Of a DNA stretch of 64,000 nt, positions 1-8,782 are shown piece by piece (within the stretch, counting starts at the first letter, position 1; every line of letters starts with the position of its first letter). The DNA is from Leptothrix sp. (in: b-proteobacteria) (lineage in GTDB: Bacteria; Pseudomonadota; Gammaproteobacteria; Burkholderiales; Burkholderiaceae_C). The stretch covers positions 92,547-156,546 of the forward strand of contig PNKV01000010.1 in assembly GCA_013822685.1 (NCBI GenBank), in the 5' to 3' direction. Made by a program: the position numbers and the translations under genes. The notes beneath the pieces were generated by a model. The model was not told the DNA's origin and searched no databases. It was given only the letters and a program-made list of their open reading frames with translations.

Positions 1-224
1 GCGGGCAAGGTCCAGAAGCCCTTGCGAGGCTCGATGTTGCGCCGACACAGTAGCACTTTGTCTTCCCAGACAGGCAAAGTACCCACGACGTTGAGTGGGT
101 TCACATAGTGGACATGGTGGCAGGCGGGGCAGACGGCGCGCTCGCGGTTGTCGTCTTCGGGAACGCGGTACTCCACCCGGGTGCCACAGACTTGGCAGTG
201 CTCAATGCGGCGTGAAAAAAGCAT
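1..224 (-). CDS. NUDIX hydrolase with N-terminal zinc ribbon (partial, 3' part outside window)
   Basis: Only the first 74 or so codons are inside the window. The protein begins MLFSRRIEHC and shows two Cys pairs (CQVCG near residue 10, CPACHH near residue 34), a small zinc ribbon. After it comes GTLPVWEDKVLLCRRNIEP, the first strands of a NUDIX fold, and the window ends at FWTLPA, just before the expected NUDIX box. This zinc-ribbon/NUDIX order is usual for nucleotide or NADH pyrophosphohydrolase-like proteins of Burkholderiales. Substrate cannot be told without the NUDIX box. It follows ubiC on the same strand with a 28 bp gap, so the two may be cotranscribed. Confidence 0.85.
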   Translation of the reverse strand, partial: MLFSRRIEHCQVCGTRVEYRVPEDDNRERAVCPACHHVHYVNPLNVVGTLPVWEDKVLLCRRNIEPRKGFWTLP

Positions 225-252
225 GGCCCCAGTGTAAAGGCATCAGGCCGGC

Positions 253-840
253 TCAGCCGCGCTGGCGGGTCAGGCGGTGCGCGTCCAGTTGCTCGATCCA
301 AGGGGCAAACGATTCCATCACCCGCAAGGCCTGGCCATGCTGCCAGAACACCGAACTGCGCGCCCACCGCGGATGCCTGCCCGGCCATGCCGCGCGCAGT
401 CTTGATTCGGCCAGCCCGTGTCGGGCGAGTTGCTGGATGCGCAGGGGCTCGCGGTGCACATGGGATCGCTGGAACAGCAGCTCGGCCAGTGGCCGTGTGC
501 CCAGGCCGGTCAGTGCTTTCCAGGTGCCCTGCAATGCTCTGTGCGAGGTGGCGCTTCGTGCCCAGACCACCGGCACGCCATCCAGCAGCAACACCACTTC
601 GCGGACGTGGCCGCTGCGACAGGCAAGGTCGCGGCGCTCTTGGGGCCAAAGGCGCTGGCTGCCCTGACGCTGCACTTGAACCTCGACCACCCCGTGCGCC
701 CGCAACCGTGCGGTGAGCGACCCGGTAGCGCTCAGCCAGGCGTGCAGCGACGCGTTGCTTGGGTGGGGCTGACGGCAACGGCCGGGGTGGTGGGCACCGC
801 GTCGGCTGGGTAAATTGGGGGCGGCGGAACGAGGTAGCAT
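253..840 (-). CDS. ubiC: chorismate--pyruvate lyase
   Basis: Removes pyruvate from chorismate to give 4-hydroxybenzoate, the first committed step of ubiquinone synthesis, in the cytoplasm. The 195-residue protein shows family landmarks: VVWARS (Arg95 region), the LGTRPLAELLF block (113-123), WARSSVFW (159-166) and VMESF with Glu176 near the C-terminus, matching the catalytic Arg/Glu layout of UbiC. Length is close to the usual 165-200. The chosen ATG is the only ATG upstream of conserved sequence that does not run deep into the opposing gene; the first 40 residues are Pro/Arg-rich and poorly conserved-looking, so the true start could differ. Its start lies 9 bp from that of divergent pgeF. 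Confidence 0.85.
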   Translation of the reverse strand: MLPRSAAPNLPSRRGAHHPGRCRQPHPSNASLHAWLSATGSLTARLRAHGVVEVQVQRQGSQRLWPQERRDLACRSGHVREVVLLLDGVPVVWARSATSHRALQGTWKALTGLGTRPLAELLFQRSHVHREPLRIQQLARHGLAESRLRAAWPGRHPRWARSSVFWQHGQALRVMESFAPWIEQLDAHRLTRQRG

Positions 841-849
841 CGGGCCGCG

Positions 850-1659
850 ATGATAGCCCCGACACCTCTCACCTGGCCTGCTGGCTGGATTTCCTCCTCG
901 CTCGGGACGGGCGCGCGCATGCTCATGACGGCGCGCGATGGCTTGCACCCCGGCACCGCCAGCCAGCCTCCTTGGGATGCTTTCAACCTGGGCAACCATG
1001 TTGACGATAACCTGGCCGATGTGCAGCGCCACCGCGAGGAGCTGGCCGCGGCCCTTCAGGCCCAGCCGGTGTGGCTGCAGCAGGTGCACGGCAACCGGGT
1101 GGTGCGCCTGAGCGGCGAGACTTTGAGCGCCATGGCCGAGACACAAGCTGACGGCGCTATCACCACCGAGCCTGGCGTTGCCTGCGCCATCATGGTGGCC
1201 GACTGCCTGCCCATCTTGCTGGCGGCCCCGGAGGGCCGGGGTGTGGCGGCCCTGCACGCAGGCTGGCGGGGCTTGGCAGGTGCGGGCGACATGAATGGCG
1301 TGGGCATTGCCCACACTGGCGTGGCCGCCCTGTGCGAAGCGGTGTCTTGTGATCCGACGGATTTGCGGGCCTGGCTGGGTCCCTGCATCGGCCCGACTGC
1401 GTTCCAGGTGGGGTCCGATGTACTAAGCGGGTTTGGCGTCGATCCGGCCCAAAGCCATCCGCGTTTCATCCCGCAGTCGGCAGACCGGTGGTTGGCAAAC
1501 CTGGCCGGCCTGGCCGCAGACCACCTTCAAACCTTGGGTATTCAGCGCATTGAAGGTGGCCAGTGGTGCACGGTGTCCGAGCCTTCACGCTTCTTTTCGT
1601 TCCGGCGCGACCGGGTCACGGGGCGTCAAGCCGCTTGCATCTGGTTGAGCGGGCTCTGA
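850..1659 (+). CDS. pgeF: PgeF/YfiH-type laccase-domain protein (purine nucleoside phosphorylase)
   Basis: 269-residue member of the YfiH/DUF152 family, known to act as a zinc-dependent purine nucleoside phosphorylase/adenosine deaminase and, in E. coli, as peptidoglycan editing factor. The metal ligands are in place: His80 in QQVHGNRV, Cys119 in MVADCLP and His136 in ALHAGWRG, followed by the conserved LGPCIGP at 176-182. The N-terminal WPAGW segment is needed to align with the family, so ATG 850 is preferred over the internal Met24. No strong Shine-Dalgarno sequence is visible. The 3' end overlaps the convergent small membrane gene by 75 bp. Confidence 0.9.
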   Translation: MIAPTPLTWPAGWISSSLGTGARMLMTARDGLHPGTASQPPWDAFNLGNHVDDNLADVQRHREELAAALQAQPVWLQQVHGNRVVRLSGETLSAMAETQADGAITTEPGVACAIMVADCLPILLAAPEGRGVAALHAGWRGLAGAGDMNGVGIAHTGVAALCEAVSCDPTDLRAWLGPCIGPTAFQVGSDVLSGFGVDPAQSHPRFIPQSADRWLANLAGLAADHLQTLGIQRIEGGQWCTVSEPSRFFSFRRDRVTGRQAACIWLSGL

Positions 1660-1869
1660 CAGCGCCTGCGCCTCGGCGGCGGCTTCGCGAGCGCGGCGTG
1701 CCTGCCGGCGCATGGGCGTGCCCACCAGGTACATCACCAGCGACAAGGGGCCGACCCCGTACAAAAAGAAGGTGACGATCGCCCCTAGCACGCTTCCAAT
1801 GGGGCTGACGGCTTCCGCCACGGTCATCAACAGGACGACGAACATCCAGGCGATTGCAATGATCCACAT
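1585..1869 (-). CDS. small two-helix membrane protein, function unknown
   Basis: 94-residue protein: a hydrophobic helix from residue 2 to about 21 (WIIAIAWMFVVLLMTVAEAV), a short turn, a second helix at about 27-50, then an Arg/Ala-rich cytosolic tail with a charged end (RDPVAPERKEA). The layout fits a hairpin inner-membrane protein. I recall similar uncharacterised proteins in Comamonadaceae, so I take it as real despite its 75 bp tail-to-tail overlap with pgeF. No function can be assigned. It is transcribed away from phaC, so the 177 bp gap to phaC must hold both promoters. Confidence 0.75.
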   Translation of the reverse strand: MWIIAIAWMFVVLLMTVAEAVSPIGSVLGAIVTFFLYGVGPLSLVMYLVGTPMRRQARRAREAAAEAQALSEPAQPDASGLTPRDPVAPERKEA

Positions 1870-2046
1870 TTCAGGTCGAGGCCTTTGTCAAGCCGTGCGC
1901 GGCCCGAAGTTTGCTTTGAATGAGGCGAAAACACATCAGGCCGAGGGGAGATGTTGATCCACTGTAAATATTCTGTGCCCAGAATACGGCAACATGGCGA
2001 CACCAACATCGGTGCTCGCAACCTCGCAGGTCTGTCAAGGAGACAT

Positions 2047-3768
2047 ATGGCTGTCATTCAACGGTCTCGTTCCAAAAAATCGACGAATGCTTCCTCCACG
2101 ACCGCGCCGCCCCCCATTGAATCCACGCAAGTCCTCAGTGAAAGCGTGGGCACGAGCCTGCAATCCATCGCAGGGCTGACCGTGCCTTGGGACCAGATGT
2201 CCCGCATTCAGCAAGAGTACGTGGAGCAGGCGACGACCTTGTGGAACAAGGCGCTGGAACAACCTGGCGAGCTCAAGCCTGACGACCGCCGCTTTGCCTC
2301 GCCCGAGTGGAGCAGCACCCCGGCCAGTGCCTTCATGGCGTCGATGTACCTGCTCAACGCCCGTACCTTGCAGCGCTTGGCCGACAGCTTGAGCGGTGAT
2401 GAAAAAGCCCGCGACCGCGTGCGGTTCGCCGTGCAGCAGTGGGTGGCCGCGGCCGCGCCCTCCAACTACATGGCACTGAACCCCGAGGCGCAGCAAAAAG
2501 CCATCGAGACCAAGGGTGAGAGCATCACCCAGGGCTTGCAGATGCTGCTGAACGACATCCGCCAGGGGCACATGTCGCAGACCGACGAAAGCGTGTTCGA
2601 GGTGGGGCGCAATGTGGCCACCTCCGAAGGTTCGGTCGTGTTCGAGAACGAGTTTTTTCAACTGATCGAGTACAAGCCGCTGACCGACAAGGTGCACGCC
2701 TTGCCCTTGCTGATCGTGCCCCCGTGCATCAACAAGTTCTACATCCTGGACTTGCAGCCCGACAACTCGCTGGTGCGGTTCGCCGTGTCGCAGGGCCACC
2801 GCGTGTTCGTGGTGAGCTGGGTCAATGCCGATGATGACCTGGCCCAGGCGACCTGGGACGACTACATCGAAAAAGGCACCATCGAGGCGATCAACCTGGT
2901 CCGCGAGATCGCGGCCACCGAGCAGATCAACGCCCTGGGCTTTTGCGTGGGCGGCACCTTGCTGGCCACGGCCCTGGCGGTGATGGATGCGCGCGGCGAC
3001 AAGCCAGTGGCCAGCATGACCTTGCTGACCACCTTCCTGGACTTCGCGAACACGGGTACCTTGGACTTGTTTGTGGACGAGGCCATGGTGCAGGTGCGCG
3101 AATCGAGCATTGGCGATCGCAGCCCGCAGGGCGGCGGCTTGATGCGTGGTGGCGAGTTGGCGGCCACGTTTTCTTTCTTGCGTCCCAATGACCTGGTCTG
3201 GAACTACGTGGTGGGCAACTACCTCAAGGGCGAAAAACCCCCGGCGTTTGACCTGCTGTACTGGAACGGCGACAGCACCAACCTGCCCGGACCCATGTAC
3301 TGCTGGTACCTGCGCAACACCTACCTGGAAAACAAGCTGGTTCAGCCCAATTCGGTCACGGTGTGCGGCCAGCCGGTGGATTTGCGCCGTCTGAAGATGC
3401 CCACTTTTGTGTACGGGTCGCGTGAAGACCACATCGTGCCTTGGGACAGCGCCTACGCCTCAACACAGTTGCTGCCAGGGCCTACCACCTTCGTGCTGGG
3501 CGCTTCCGGGCACATCGCCGGGGTCATCAATCCGCCGCAGAAAAACAAGCGCAGTTATTGGACCAGCGGCGCCACAGGGGCTTTCCCGTCCACCGCCCAG
3601 GCATGGATGGCGTCTGCGAAGGAGCACCCCGGCAGTTGGTGGACCACCTGGGCTGAATGGCTGGGCACGCATGCGGGCAAGAAGATTGCGGCCCCGAAAC
3701 AGCCGGGCAGCAAAAAACACCGGCCAATCGAGCCCGCTCCGGGCCGTTACGTCTTGCGCAAGGCGTGA
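2047..3768 (+). CDS. phaC: class I poly(R)-hydroxyalkanoate synthase
   Basis: Polymerises (R)-3-hydroxyacyl-CoA, mainly 3-hydroxybutyryl-CoA, into storage polyester on granules. 573 residues, typical for class I. An N-terminal PhaC domain is followed by an alpha/beta hydrolase fold. The lipase-like box GFCVGG carries nucleophile Cys300; Asp461 (SREDHIVPW) and His489 (GASGHIAGV) complete the triad. The start at 2047 has AAGGAGA five bases upstream and gives [11 protein letters not shown]; an in-frame upstream ATG at 1951 lacks a good ribosome site. phaA begins 55 bp downstream and phaB follows, so this is a phaCAB operon. Confidence 0.97.
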   Translation: MAVIQRSRSKKSTNASSTTAPPPIESTQVLSESVGTSLQSIAGLTVPWDQMSRIQQEYVEQATTLWNKALEQPGELKPDDRRFASPEWSSTPASAFMASMYLLNARTLQRLADSLSGDEKARDRVRFAVQQWVAAAAPSNYMALNPEAQQKAIETKGESITQGLQMLLNDIRQGHMSQTDESVFEVGRNVATSEGSVVFENEFFQLIEYKPLTDKVHALPLLIVPPCINKFYILDLQPDNSLVRFAVSQGHRVFVVSWVNADDDLAQATWDDYIEKGTIEAINLVREIAATEQINALGFCVGGTLLATALAVMDARGDKPVASMTLLTTFLDFANTGTLDLFVDEAMVQVRESSIGDRSPQGGGLMRGGELAATFSFLRPNDLVWNYVVGNYLKGEKPPAFDLLYWNGDSTNLPGPMYCWYLRNTYLENKLVQPNSVTVCGQPVDLRRLKMPTFVYGSREDHIVPWDSAYASTQLLPGPTTFVLGASGHIAGVINPPQKNKRSYWTSGATGAFPSTAQAWMASAKEHPGSWWTTWAEWLGTHAGKKIAAPKQPGSKKHRPIEPAPGRYVLRKA

Positions 3769-3823
3769 ACCGCGCTCATTATTTATCGCAGCAATTGACA
3801 CTTCTGGAAAAAAGGAACTTGTC

Positions 3824-5002
3824 ATGACCGACATCGTGATCGTCGCCGCCTCCCGCACCGCCGTGGGCAAGTTCGGTGGAACCCTGGCCAAGACCTCAGC
3901 CTCTGACCTGGGGGCGGTCGTCATCCAGGATCTGCTCAAGCGTGCCAACCTGAGCAGCGACCAGATCAGCGAGGTGATCCTGGGCCAGGTTCTGACGGCA
4001 GGCGTCGGCCAGAACCCCGCCCGCCAGGCCGTTATCAAGGCTGGTTTGCCCCAAGGGGTGGCTGCCTTCACGATCAACAAGGTGTGCGGCTCGGGCCTGA
4101 AAGCCGTGATGCTGGCCGCGCAATCCATCCGCGATGGCGACTCTGAAATCGTCATTGCCGGCGGCCAAGAGAGCATGAGCCTGGCGCCGCACGTGCTGCC
4201 AGGGTCACGTGATGGCCAGCGCATGGGCGACTGGAAACTGATCGATTCCATGATCACCGACGGCCTGTGGGACGTCTACAACCAGTACCACATGGGCATC
4301 ACCGCCGAGAACGTGGCCAAGAAGTACGAGATCAGCCGCGAGCAGCAAGATGCGCTGGCGCTGGCTTCGCAGCAGAAGGCCGCGGCCGCGGTCGATTCTG
4401 GTCGATTCAAGGATGAGATCGCGCCGGTGCTGATCCCCCAGCGCAAGGGCGATCCACTGGTCTTTGACACCGATGAATTTGTCAACCGCAAGTCAACCGC
4501 TGAGGTGCTGGCAGGCCTGCGGCCGGCCTTTGACAAGGCGGGTACCGTGACAGCTGGCAATGCGTCAGGGTTGAACGATGGCGCCGCCGCCGTGTTGGTC
4601 ATGAGTGCCAAAAAGGCCCAGCAGCTGGGGCTGACACCCTTGGCGCGCATTGCCTCGTACGCCAGTGCGGCGCTGGACCCTGCCTACATGGGCATGGGGC
4701 CCGTGCCGGCCTCGCGCCGTGCGCTGGAGCGTGCTGGCTGGAAGGCGGCCGACCTGGATCTGCTTGAAATCAACGAAGCCTTTGCCGCGCAAGCCTGCGC
4801 CGTGCACAAGGAAATGGGCTGGGACACCAGCAAGGTCAATGTGAATGGCGGCGCCATCGCCATTGGCCACCCCATCGGCGCTTCGGGCTGCCGCGTGCTG
4901 GTCACGCTGTTGCACGAAATGCAAAAACGCGATGCCCACAAAGGCATTGCTTCACTGTGCATTGGCGGCGGCATGGGCGTGGCCCTGACGGTCGAGCGCT
5001 GA
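3824..5002 (+). CDS. phaA: acetyl-CoA acetyltransferase (beta-ketothiolase)
   Basis: Condenses two acetyl-CoA to acetoacetyl-CoA, feeding PHB synthesis. 392 residues, the usual length of biosynthetic thiolases. Catalytic residues are visible: the acylated Cys88 in [11 protein letters not shown], His349 in GHPIGASG and Cys379 in CIGGGMG close to the C-terminus. The start ATG is preceded by AAAGGAA with suitable spacing; the reading frame is open further upstream through the end of phaC but has no matching thiolase sequence there. Middle gene of phaCAB, with short gaps on both sides. Confidence 0.97.
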   Translation: MTDIVIVAASRTAVGKFGGTLAKTSASDLGAVVIQDLLKRANLSSDQISEVILGQVLTAGVGQNPARQAVIKAGLPQGVAAFTINKVCGSGLKAVMLAAQSIRDGDSEIVIAGGQESMSLAPHVLPGSRDGQRMGDWKLIDSMITDGLWDVYNQYHMGITAENVAKKYEISREQQDALALASQQKAAAAVDSGRFKDEIAPVLIPQRKGDPLVFDTDEFVNRKSTAEVLAGLRPAFDKAGTVTAGNASGLNDGAAAVLVMSAKKAQQLGLTPLARIASYASAALDPAYMGMGPVPASRRALERAGWKAADLDLLEINEAFAAQACAVHKEMGWDTSKVNVNGGAIAIGHPIGASGCRVLVTLLHEMQKRDAHKGIASLCIGGGMGVALTVER

Positions 5003-5066
5003 TCACCCGATTTGTTCTTTCTCTCTCGCAACGATTAGATTTTTTCCCCAAAAAGAGGAGCATTCC

Positions 5067-5804
5067 ATGAGTCAAAAAGTGGCCTACGTGACCGGCGGTA
5101 TGGGCGGCATCGGCACCTCGATCTGCCAACGTCTGCACAAAGACGGTTTCAAGGTGATCGCAGGCTGCGGGCCCAGTCGTGACTTCAAGAAGTGGCTGGA
5201 CGAGCAAAAAGCCTTGGGCTATTCGTTTTACGCCTCGGTTGGCAACGTGGCCGACTGGGATTCCACCGTGGAAGCCTTCAAGAAGACCCGTGCCGAGCAT
5301 GGTCCCGTCGATGTGCTGGTCAACAACGCTGGCATCACGCGCGACGGCATGTTCCGCAAAATGAGCAAGGCCGATTGGGACGCGGTGATGGACACCAACC
5401 TGAACAGCCTGTTCAACGTGACCAAGCAGGTCATTGACGACATGGTGGACCGTGGCTGGGGCCGCGTGGTCAACATCAGTTCGGTCAATGGCGAAAAGGG
5501 CCAGTTTGGTCAAACCAACTACTCGGCCGCCAAAGCCGGCATGCACGGTTTCACCATGGCCTTGGCCCAGGAAGTGGCCAACAAGGGCGTGACGGTCAAC
5601 ACCGTGTCGCCTGGCTACATTGGCACTGACATGGTGCGTGCCATCCGCCAGGATGTGCTGGACAAAATCGTGGCCACCATCCCGGTGAAGCGCTTGGGCA
5701 CACCTGAAGACATCGCCTCGATGGTGTCGTGGGTGTCGAGCGACGAGTCAGGTTTTGCCACGGGCGCCGACTTCTCGATCAACGGCGGCCTGCACATGGG
5801 CTAA
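5067..5804 (+). CDS. phaB: acetoacetyl-CoA reductase (NADPH)
   Basis: Short-chain dehydrogenase that reduces acetoacetyl-CoA to (R)-3-hydroxybutyryl-CoA, the monomer used by PhaC. 245 residues. The cofactor loop TGGMGGIG is at 9-16, NNAG at 86-89, and the catalytic Ser138/139, Tyr152 and Lys156 (NYSAAK) are present. The CGPSRDFKKW segment after strand two is typical of PhaB rather than FabG. AAGAGGAG precedes the ATG. Last gene of phaCAB; a rho-independent terminator lies 45 bp after the stop. Confidence 0.97.
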   Translation: MSQKVAYVTGGMGGIGTSICQRLHKDGFKVIAGCGPSRDFKKWLDEQKALGYSFYASVGNVADWDSTVEAFKKTRAEHGPVDVLVNNAGITRDGMFRKMSKADWDAVMDTNLNSLFNVTKQVIDDMVDRGWGRVVNISSVNGEKGQFGQTNYSAAKAGMHGFTMALAQEVANKGVTVNTVSPGYIGTDMVRAIRQDVLDKIVATIPVKRLGTPEDIASMVSWVSSDESGFATGADFSINGGLHMG

Positions 5805-5848
5805 ACATGGGCTAAGCCATGGCCTTTGGCCTTGGCTTGATCCGACGG

Positions 5849-5882
5849 GCCCCGCAGCTTTTCAAGACTGCGGGGCTTTTTC
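5849..5882 (+). terminator. rho-independent terminator after phaB
   Basis: Perfect 8 bp stem CCCCGCAG (5850-5857) and CTGCGGGG (5868-5875) with a 10-base loop, followed by CTTTTT. It sits directly downstream of phaB and upstream of the convergent gene ending at 5909, so it closes the pha operon. Confidence 0.88.
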
Positions 5883-5908
5883 AATGGTGCCTGGCCAGCC
5901 CGGGTGCT

Positions 5909-6226
5909 TTAGGCGGCGGCTTCTTGTTCAAGCACCAGGCGGTCAAGTGCCGCGCAAACATCGGCGAACCGGCCGGCGATGACGGTGCGGCGGGCATCGG
6001 CAGGATCACTGCTGATGCGCAGCCGACGGGGGCTGATGGCCTGGCTGGCCAACAAGCGCTCGGGCGCCAAGCTGGGCTCTGTGCGGGTGGCAACAGCGCG
6101 CGCAGCGCTGGATGAGCGGACAAAAAAAGCACGGGCGAAATGATGAATCATGGAGAACTCCGGCAACAACGATTGAAGTTCGGCAGGATTCCAAGATGAC
6201 GTCAACGCACGGGACTGCACACTCAT
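5909..6226 (-). CDS. hypothetical protein downstream of lexA
   Basis: 105 residues from ATG 6226 (MSVQSRALTSSW). The reading frame is also open to a GTG at 6286 that overlaps the lexA stop codon, which would give 125 residues and translational coupling. The C-terminal half, ending in TVIAGRFADVCAALDRLV, resembles a short motif I recall from uncharacterised Burkholderiales proteins. No transmembrane segment, signal peptide or catalytic motif is evident. Same strand as and immediately after lexA, so it may share the SOS promoter. Function unknown. Confidence 0.6.
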   Translation of the reverse strand: MSVQSRALTSSWNPAELQSLLPEFSMIHHFARAFFVRSSSAARAVATRTEPSLAPERLLASQAISPRRLRISSDPADARRTVIAGRFADVCAALDRLVLEQEAAA

Positions 6227-6282
6227 GCGAGGTGCAAATGCCCGCCACCCGCGCGGTGACGTTGCCAACATGGCAAGTTTGA

Positions 6283-6978
6283 TCACATCAGCAGCTGATT
6301 CCGGATCAGGCCCACGGCCAGTCCTTCGAGTTCAAATTCGGGGTGGTCGGGCGGCACGATGATGGGTTGGAAGTCTGCGTTTTCGGGCAGCAGTTCAATG
6401 CCTTTGGACGTGCGCATGAAGCGTTTGACGGTGACCTCATCGCCCAGACGTGCCACCACGATCTGCCCATTGCGGGCTTCTTTGGCACGGGCCACGGCCA
6501 GCAGATCGCCATCGAGGATGCCGATGTCTTTCATGCTCATGCCACGCACGCGCAGAAGGTAATCAGGGCGCTTGGCGAACAGACTGGGCTCCAGTGAATA
6601 ACTTTGCTCAACGTGTTCTTGCGCGAGGATGGGGCTGCCTGCGGCCACCCGGCCGATGAGCGGCAACACCAATTGCTCAAGCCCGGGCAGGCTCAGATTG
6701 AAGGGCGCGCCCGCAGAGCCGGTTTTTTTGCGGGTTTCGTTAACCGTGCGCAGGGTGCCGGCCTTGAGCCGGATGCCGCGCGATGTGCCGCCCAGCAACT
6801 CGATGACGCCTTTACGTGCCAATGCCTGAAGGTGTTCTTCAGCCGCATTGGCTGAGCGAAAACCCAACTCGTTGGCGATTTCCGCACGGGTGGGCGGGGC
6901 ACCGGTGCGCGCAATGGCCCGCTGGATCAGCTCGAAGATCTCTTGCTGGCGGGGCGTGAGTTTGGGTTTATCGTTCAT
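6283..6978 (-). CDS. lexA: LexA repressor (SOS regulator)
   Basis: Represses DNA-damage genes and self-cleaves when RecA is activated. 231 residues, longer than the 202 of E. coli because of an insert between the domains, as is common in betaproteobacteria. N-terminal winged helix ([12 protein letters not shown]; recognition-helix region [10 protein letters not shown] at 41-50), a linker with KKTGSAG near 84-90, and an S24 peptidase domain. The cleavage site Ala113-Gly114 (RVAAGSP), Ser148 (GMSMKD) and Lys185 (VTVKRF) are all present. The frame is open upstream, but ATG 6978 matches the family start, and the upstream ATG lies inside the operator. Confidence 0.96.
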   Translation of the reverse strand: MNDKPKLTPRQQEIFELIQRAIARTGAPPTRAEIANELGFRSANAAEEHLQALARKGVIELLGGTSRGIRLKAGTLRTVNETRKKTGSAGAPFNLSLPGLEQLVLPLIGRVAAGSPILAQEHVEQSYSLEPSLFAKRPDYLLRVRGMSMKDIGILDGDLLAVARAKEARNGQIVVARLGDEVTVKRFMRTSKGIELLPENADFQPIIVPPDHPEFELEGLAVGLIRNQLLM

Positions 6979-7019
6979 CTGGCTGAGTGGTCGGCTTGAC
7001 CGCTGGATGGCTTGGTTAA

Positions 7020-7035
7020 CTGTCATTCTATACAG
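7020..7035. promoter_or_regulatory. LexA box (SOS operator), site 1
   Basis: CTGT at 7020-7023, eight bases, ACAG at 7032-7035: an exact CTGT-N8-ACAG match to the proteobacterial LexA consensus. The centre is AT-rich (CATTCTAT). It lies 41 bp upstream of the lexA start codon and just before the divergent asparaginase gene, the expected place for lexA autoregulation. Confidence 0.88.
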
Positions 7036-7037
7036 GC

Positions 7038-7053
7038 CTGTTTGTTTGTCCAG
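7038..7053. promoter_or_regulatory. possible second LexA box, site 2
   Basis: CTGT at 7038-7041, eight bases (TTGTTTGT), CCAG at 7050-7053: one mismatch from CTGT-N8-ACAG. It starts 18 bp from site 1, so two LexA dimers could sit nearly side by side, an arrangement known at some lexA promoters such as that of E. coli. It abuts the start region of the divergent asparaginase gene. Confidence 0.5.
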
Positions 7054-7061
7054 TGTTTTTG

Positions 7062-8057
7062 ATGAAAGTGCGTTGCATGGATGTGAAGTCACCAGTGGTG
7101 GTCGTGCTGGGCACCGGGGGCACGATCGCCGGCACCGGTTCTGGGCCGGACGATGTGAGCTACCAGGCCGCGCAGTTGAGCGTCGAGCAATTGCTGCGGG
7201 CGGTGCCCGGTTTGCAAGGTGTAGCTTTGGAAACCCGGCAGGTGGCGCAGATCGACAGCAAGGACATGGGCTGGGCGGTCTGGCAGGCACTGGCCAAGCA
7301 GATTCAGCTGGCGTTATCGCGTGAGGAGGTGGGCGCCGTCGTCATCACCCATGGCACGGACACACTGGAGGAAACCGCCTACCTGCTGCACTGCTTGCTC
7401 AACGTCGACAAGCCGGTGGTCCTGACGGCGGCCATGCGCGCCGCGACGTCGGCTCAGGCCGACGGGCCCCGCAATCTGAGGGACGCGGTTCGGGTGGCCG
7501 AGTTCGCGGCGTCTGAAGGCCGGGCTGGCGTGGTGGCCGTGATGGCTGGCGCAATCTGGTCTGGACAAGCGGTGCGCAAAGCCCACACTTGGCACATCGA
7601 TGCTTTCGATGGCGGTGGCGCCGAGCCCCTGGGCTACGTTGACGACAACGGCACCGTGGCGTTCAACAAACCATGGCCTTCACCCGGTTGCGCAGGGTGG
7701 TCTTGCTTGGATGTGGCTGAGCCGCCTCGGGTCGAGATTGTGACCAGCCATGCGGGGGCTGATGGCTTGGTGGTGGAGGCACTTTTGGCCCAGGCCCAGC
7801 AGCTGGGCATTCAATTGGCTGGCCTGGTGGTGGCCGGCACAGGGCATGGCACGGCCCATCGGGGGCTCATGCAAGCCTTGCAAAAAGCCGAGGCTCAAGG
7901 GGTCAGGGTTTGGCGCAGCAGCCGCGTTGCCCGGGGCGGGGTGCTGTCCCGCGAGGGCGACCATTGGCAGGCTGCCGGCGCGTTGACCGCGGCGCAGGCC
8001 CGCGTGGCCTTGATGCTGGAATTGTTGGGTGTCCCGTTTGGCGGGATGAAGGACTGA
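7062..8057 (+). CDS. asparaginase (L-asparagine amidohydrolase family)
   Basis: Hydrolyses L-asparagine to aspartate and ammonia. About 331 residues. The two threonine-bearing motifs are present: TGGTIAG (18-24, nucleophile Thr21) and HGTDTLEET (97-105, Thr99 and Asp100), followed by the conserved ADGPRNL block. No clear signal peptide follows the start, so a cytoplasmic location is likely. The start is uncertain: GTG 7053, ATG 7062 and ATG 7077 are all in frame and none has a strong ribosome site. It is divergent from lexA across the LexA boxes, so SOS control is possible but may be only a matter of proximity. Confidence 0.88.
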   Translation: MKVRCMDVKSPVVVVLGTGGTIAGTGSGPDDVSYQAAQLSVEQLLRAVPGLQGVALETRQVAQIDSKDMGWAVWQALAKQIQLALSREEVGAVVITHGTDTLEETAYLLHCLLNVDKPVVLTAAMRAATSAQADGPRNLRDAVRVAEFAASEGRAGVVAVMAGAIWSGQAVRKAHTWHIDAFDGGGAEPLGYVDDNGTVAFNKPWPSPGCAGWSCLDVAEPPRVEIVTSHAGADGLVVEALLAQAQQLGIQLAGLVVAGTGHGTAHRGLMQALQKAEAQGVRVWRSSRVARGGVLSREGDHWQAAGALTAAQARVALMLELLGVPFGGMKD

Positions 8058-8183
8058 ACTGTGCTGCGGTGTCCGACTAGCCAAGTGCCGCCTTCACCCC
8101 TGAGACAAGCAACTTGTCCCGAGACAGCGTCACTTTAAAGGCGCGTCATGACAACCCGATGACAGCCTTGATGGTCCAAGGGA

Positions 8184-8777
8184 TCAGGATTTGACCCGCA
8201 GCACGACGGCTTGGCCGCCACCCGCCTTCAAGCTTTGCTCCACGCCGGGATTGGCTTCGCCCAAGGCAGGCCACCAGATCAGGACGCGGTGCTCGCCAGC
8301 GGGCAGGTCCAGGTTCACCTGGCCATCGCCGCCGGTCACGCCAAAGTAGGGCGTGTCGACCACGTGGATGTAGCCCAACATCTGGTCATGGATGTTGCAG
8401 CCCAGGGTGGCCGTACCGGCCTTGTCGAACACCACCGGGGCGGCCGGCGTGCCGGCATAAAGCTTGATCTCGAACTTCTTGGTCGGCGAGAAAGAGTAGA
8501 CATGGTGGCGAACCGTGTCGAAATTGGGGAACAGCACCGGCGTGCCGGTTTGCACGACCAGCAGGGTGGGCTGGAAGGCGCGGCCCTTTTGCGCCATGTT
8601 GGCGGTGGCGCCACTTGGGGCCGTGGCACGCGCACCCTTGACCTGCACGGACACCGACGCTTGTGCCATCGGATGGCCGGCTTCATTGGTCACCAGGATG
8701 GCTTGAGGCGCGGCGTGGGTGCCCAGGCTGGCTGCGCTCAGAGCGAGCAGGAGGGCGAGTCGGGTGGATGAGCGCAT
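8184..8777 (-). CDS. periplasmic cupredoxin-like protein ('methylamine utilization protein' type)
   Basis: 197 residues with a signal peptide (cleavage near residue 22, THAAP). The middle is a cupredoxin-like beta fold with candidate type-1 copper ligands: His91/His92 (TVRHHVYSF), Cys127, His130 and Met133 in GCNIHDQM. The C-terminal part (DLPAGEHRVLIWWP) looks like a small beta domain. Such proteins are often labelled methylamine utilization proteins, but no methylamine dehydrogenase genes are here. It begins 5 bp after the globin gene on the same strand, so the two are almost certainly cotranscribed. An electron-transfer role in the periplasm is inferred. Confidence 0.82.
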   Translation of the reverse strand: MRSSTRLALLLALSAASLGTHAAPQAILVTNEAGHPMAQASVSVQVKGARATAPSGATANMAQKGRAFQPTLLVVQTGTPVLFPNFDTVRHHVYSFSPTKKFEIKLYAGTPAAPVVFDKAGTATLGCNIHDQMLGYIHVVDTPYFGVTGGDGQVNLDLPAGEHRVLIWWPALGEANPGVEQSLKAGGGQAVVLRVKS

Positions 8778-8782
8778 GGGGC

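Noticed and set aside
2035..3432. Long minus-strand open frame opposite phaC
   Set aside because: Same composition artefact; phaC with its full catalytic triad is on the plus strand.
8104..8118. Terminator between asparaginase and cupredoxin genes
   Set aside because: GACAAG-CAA-CTTGTC is a perfect short dyad but no T-run follows; the 126 bp convergent gap otherwise shows nothing.
8184..8777. Methylamine catabolism locus
   Set aside because: The 'methylamine utilization' label belongs to the cupredoxin family name only; no methylamine dehydrogenase or cofactor genes are nearby.
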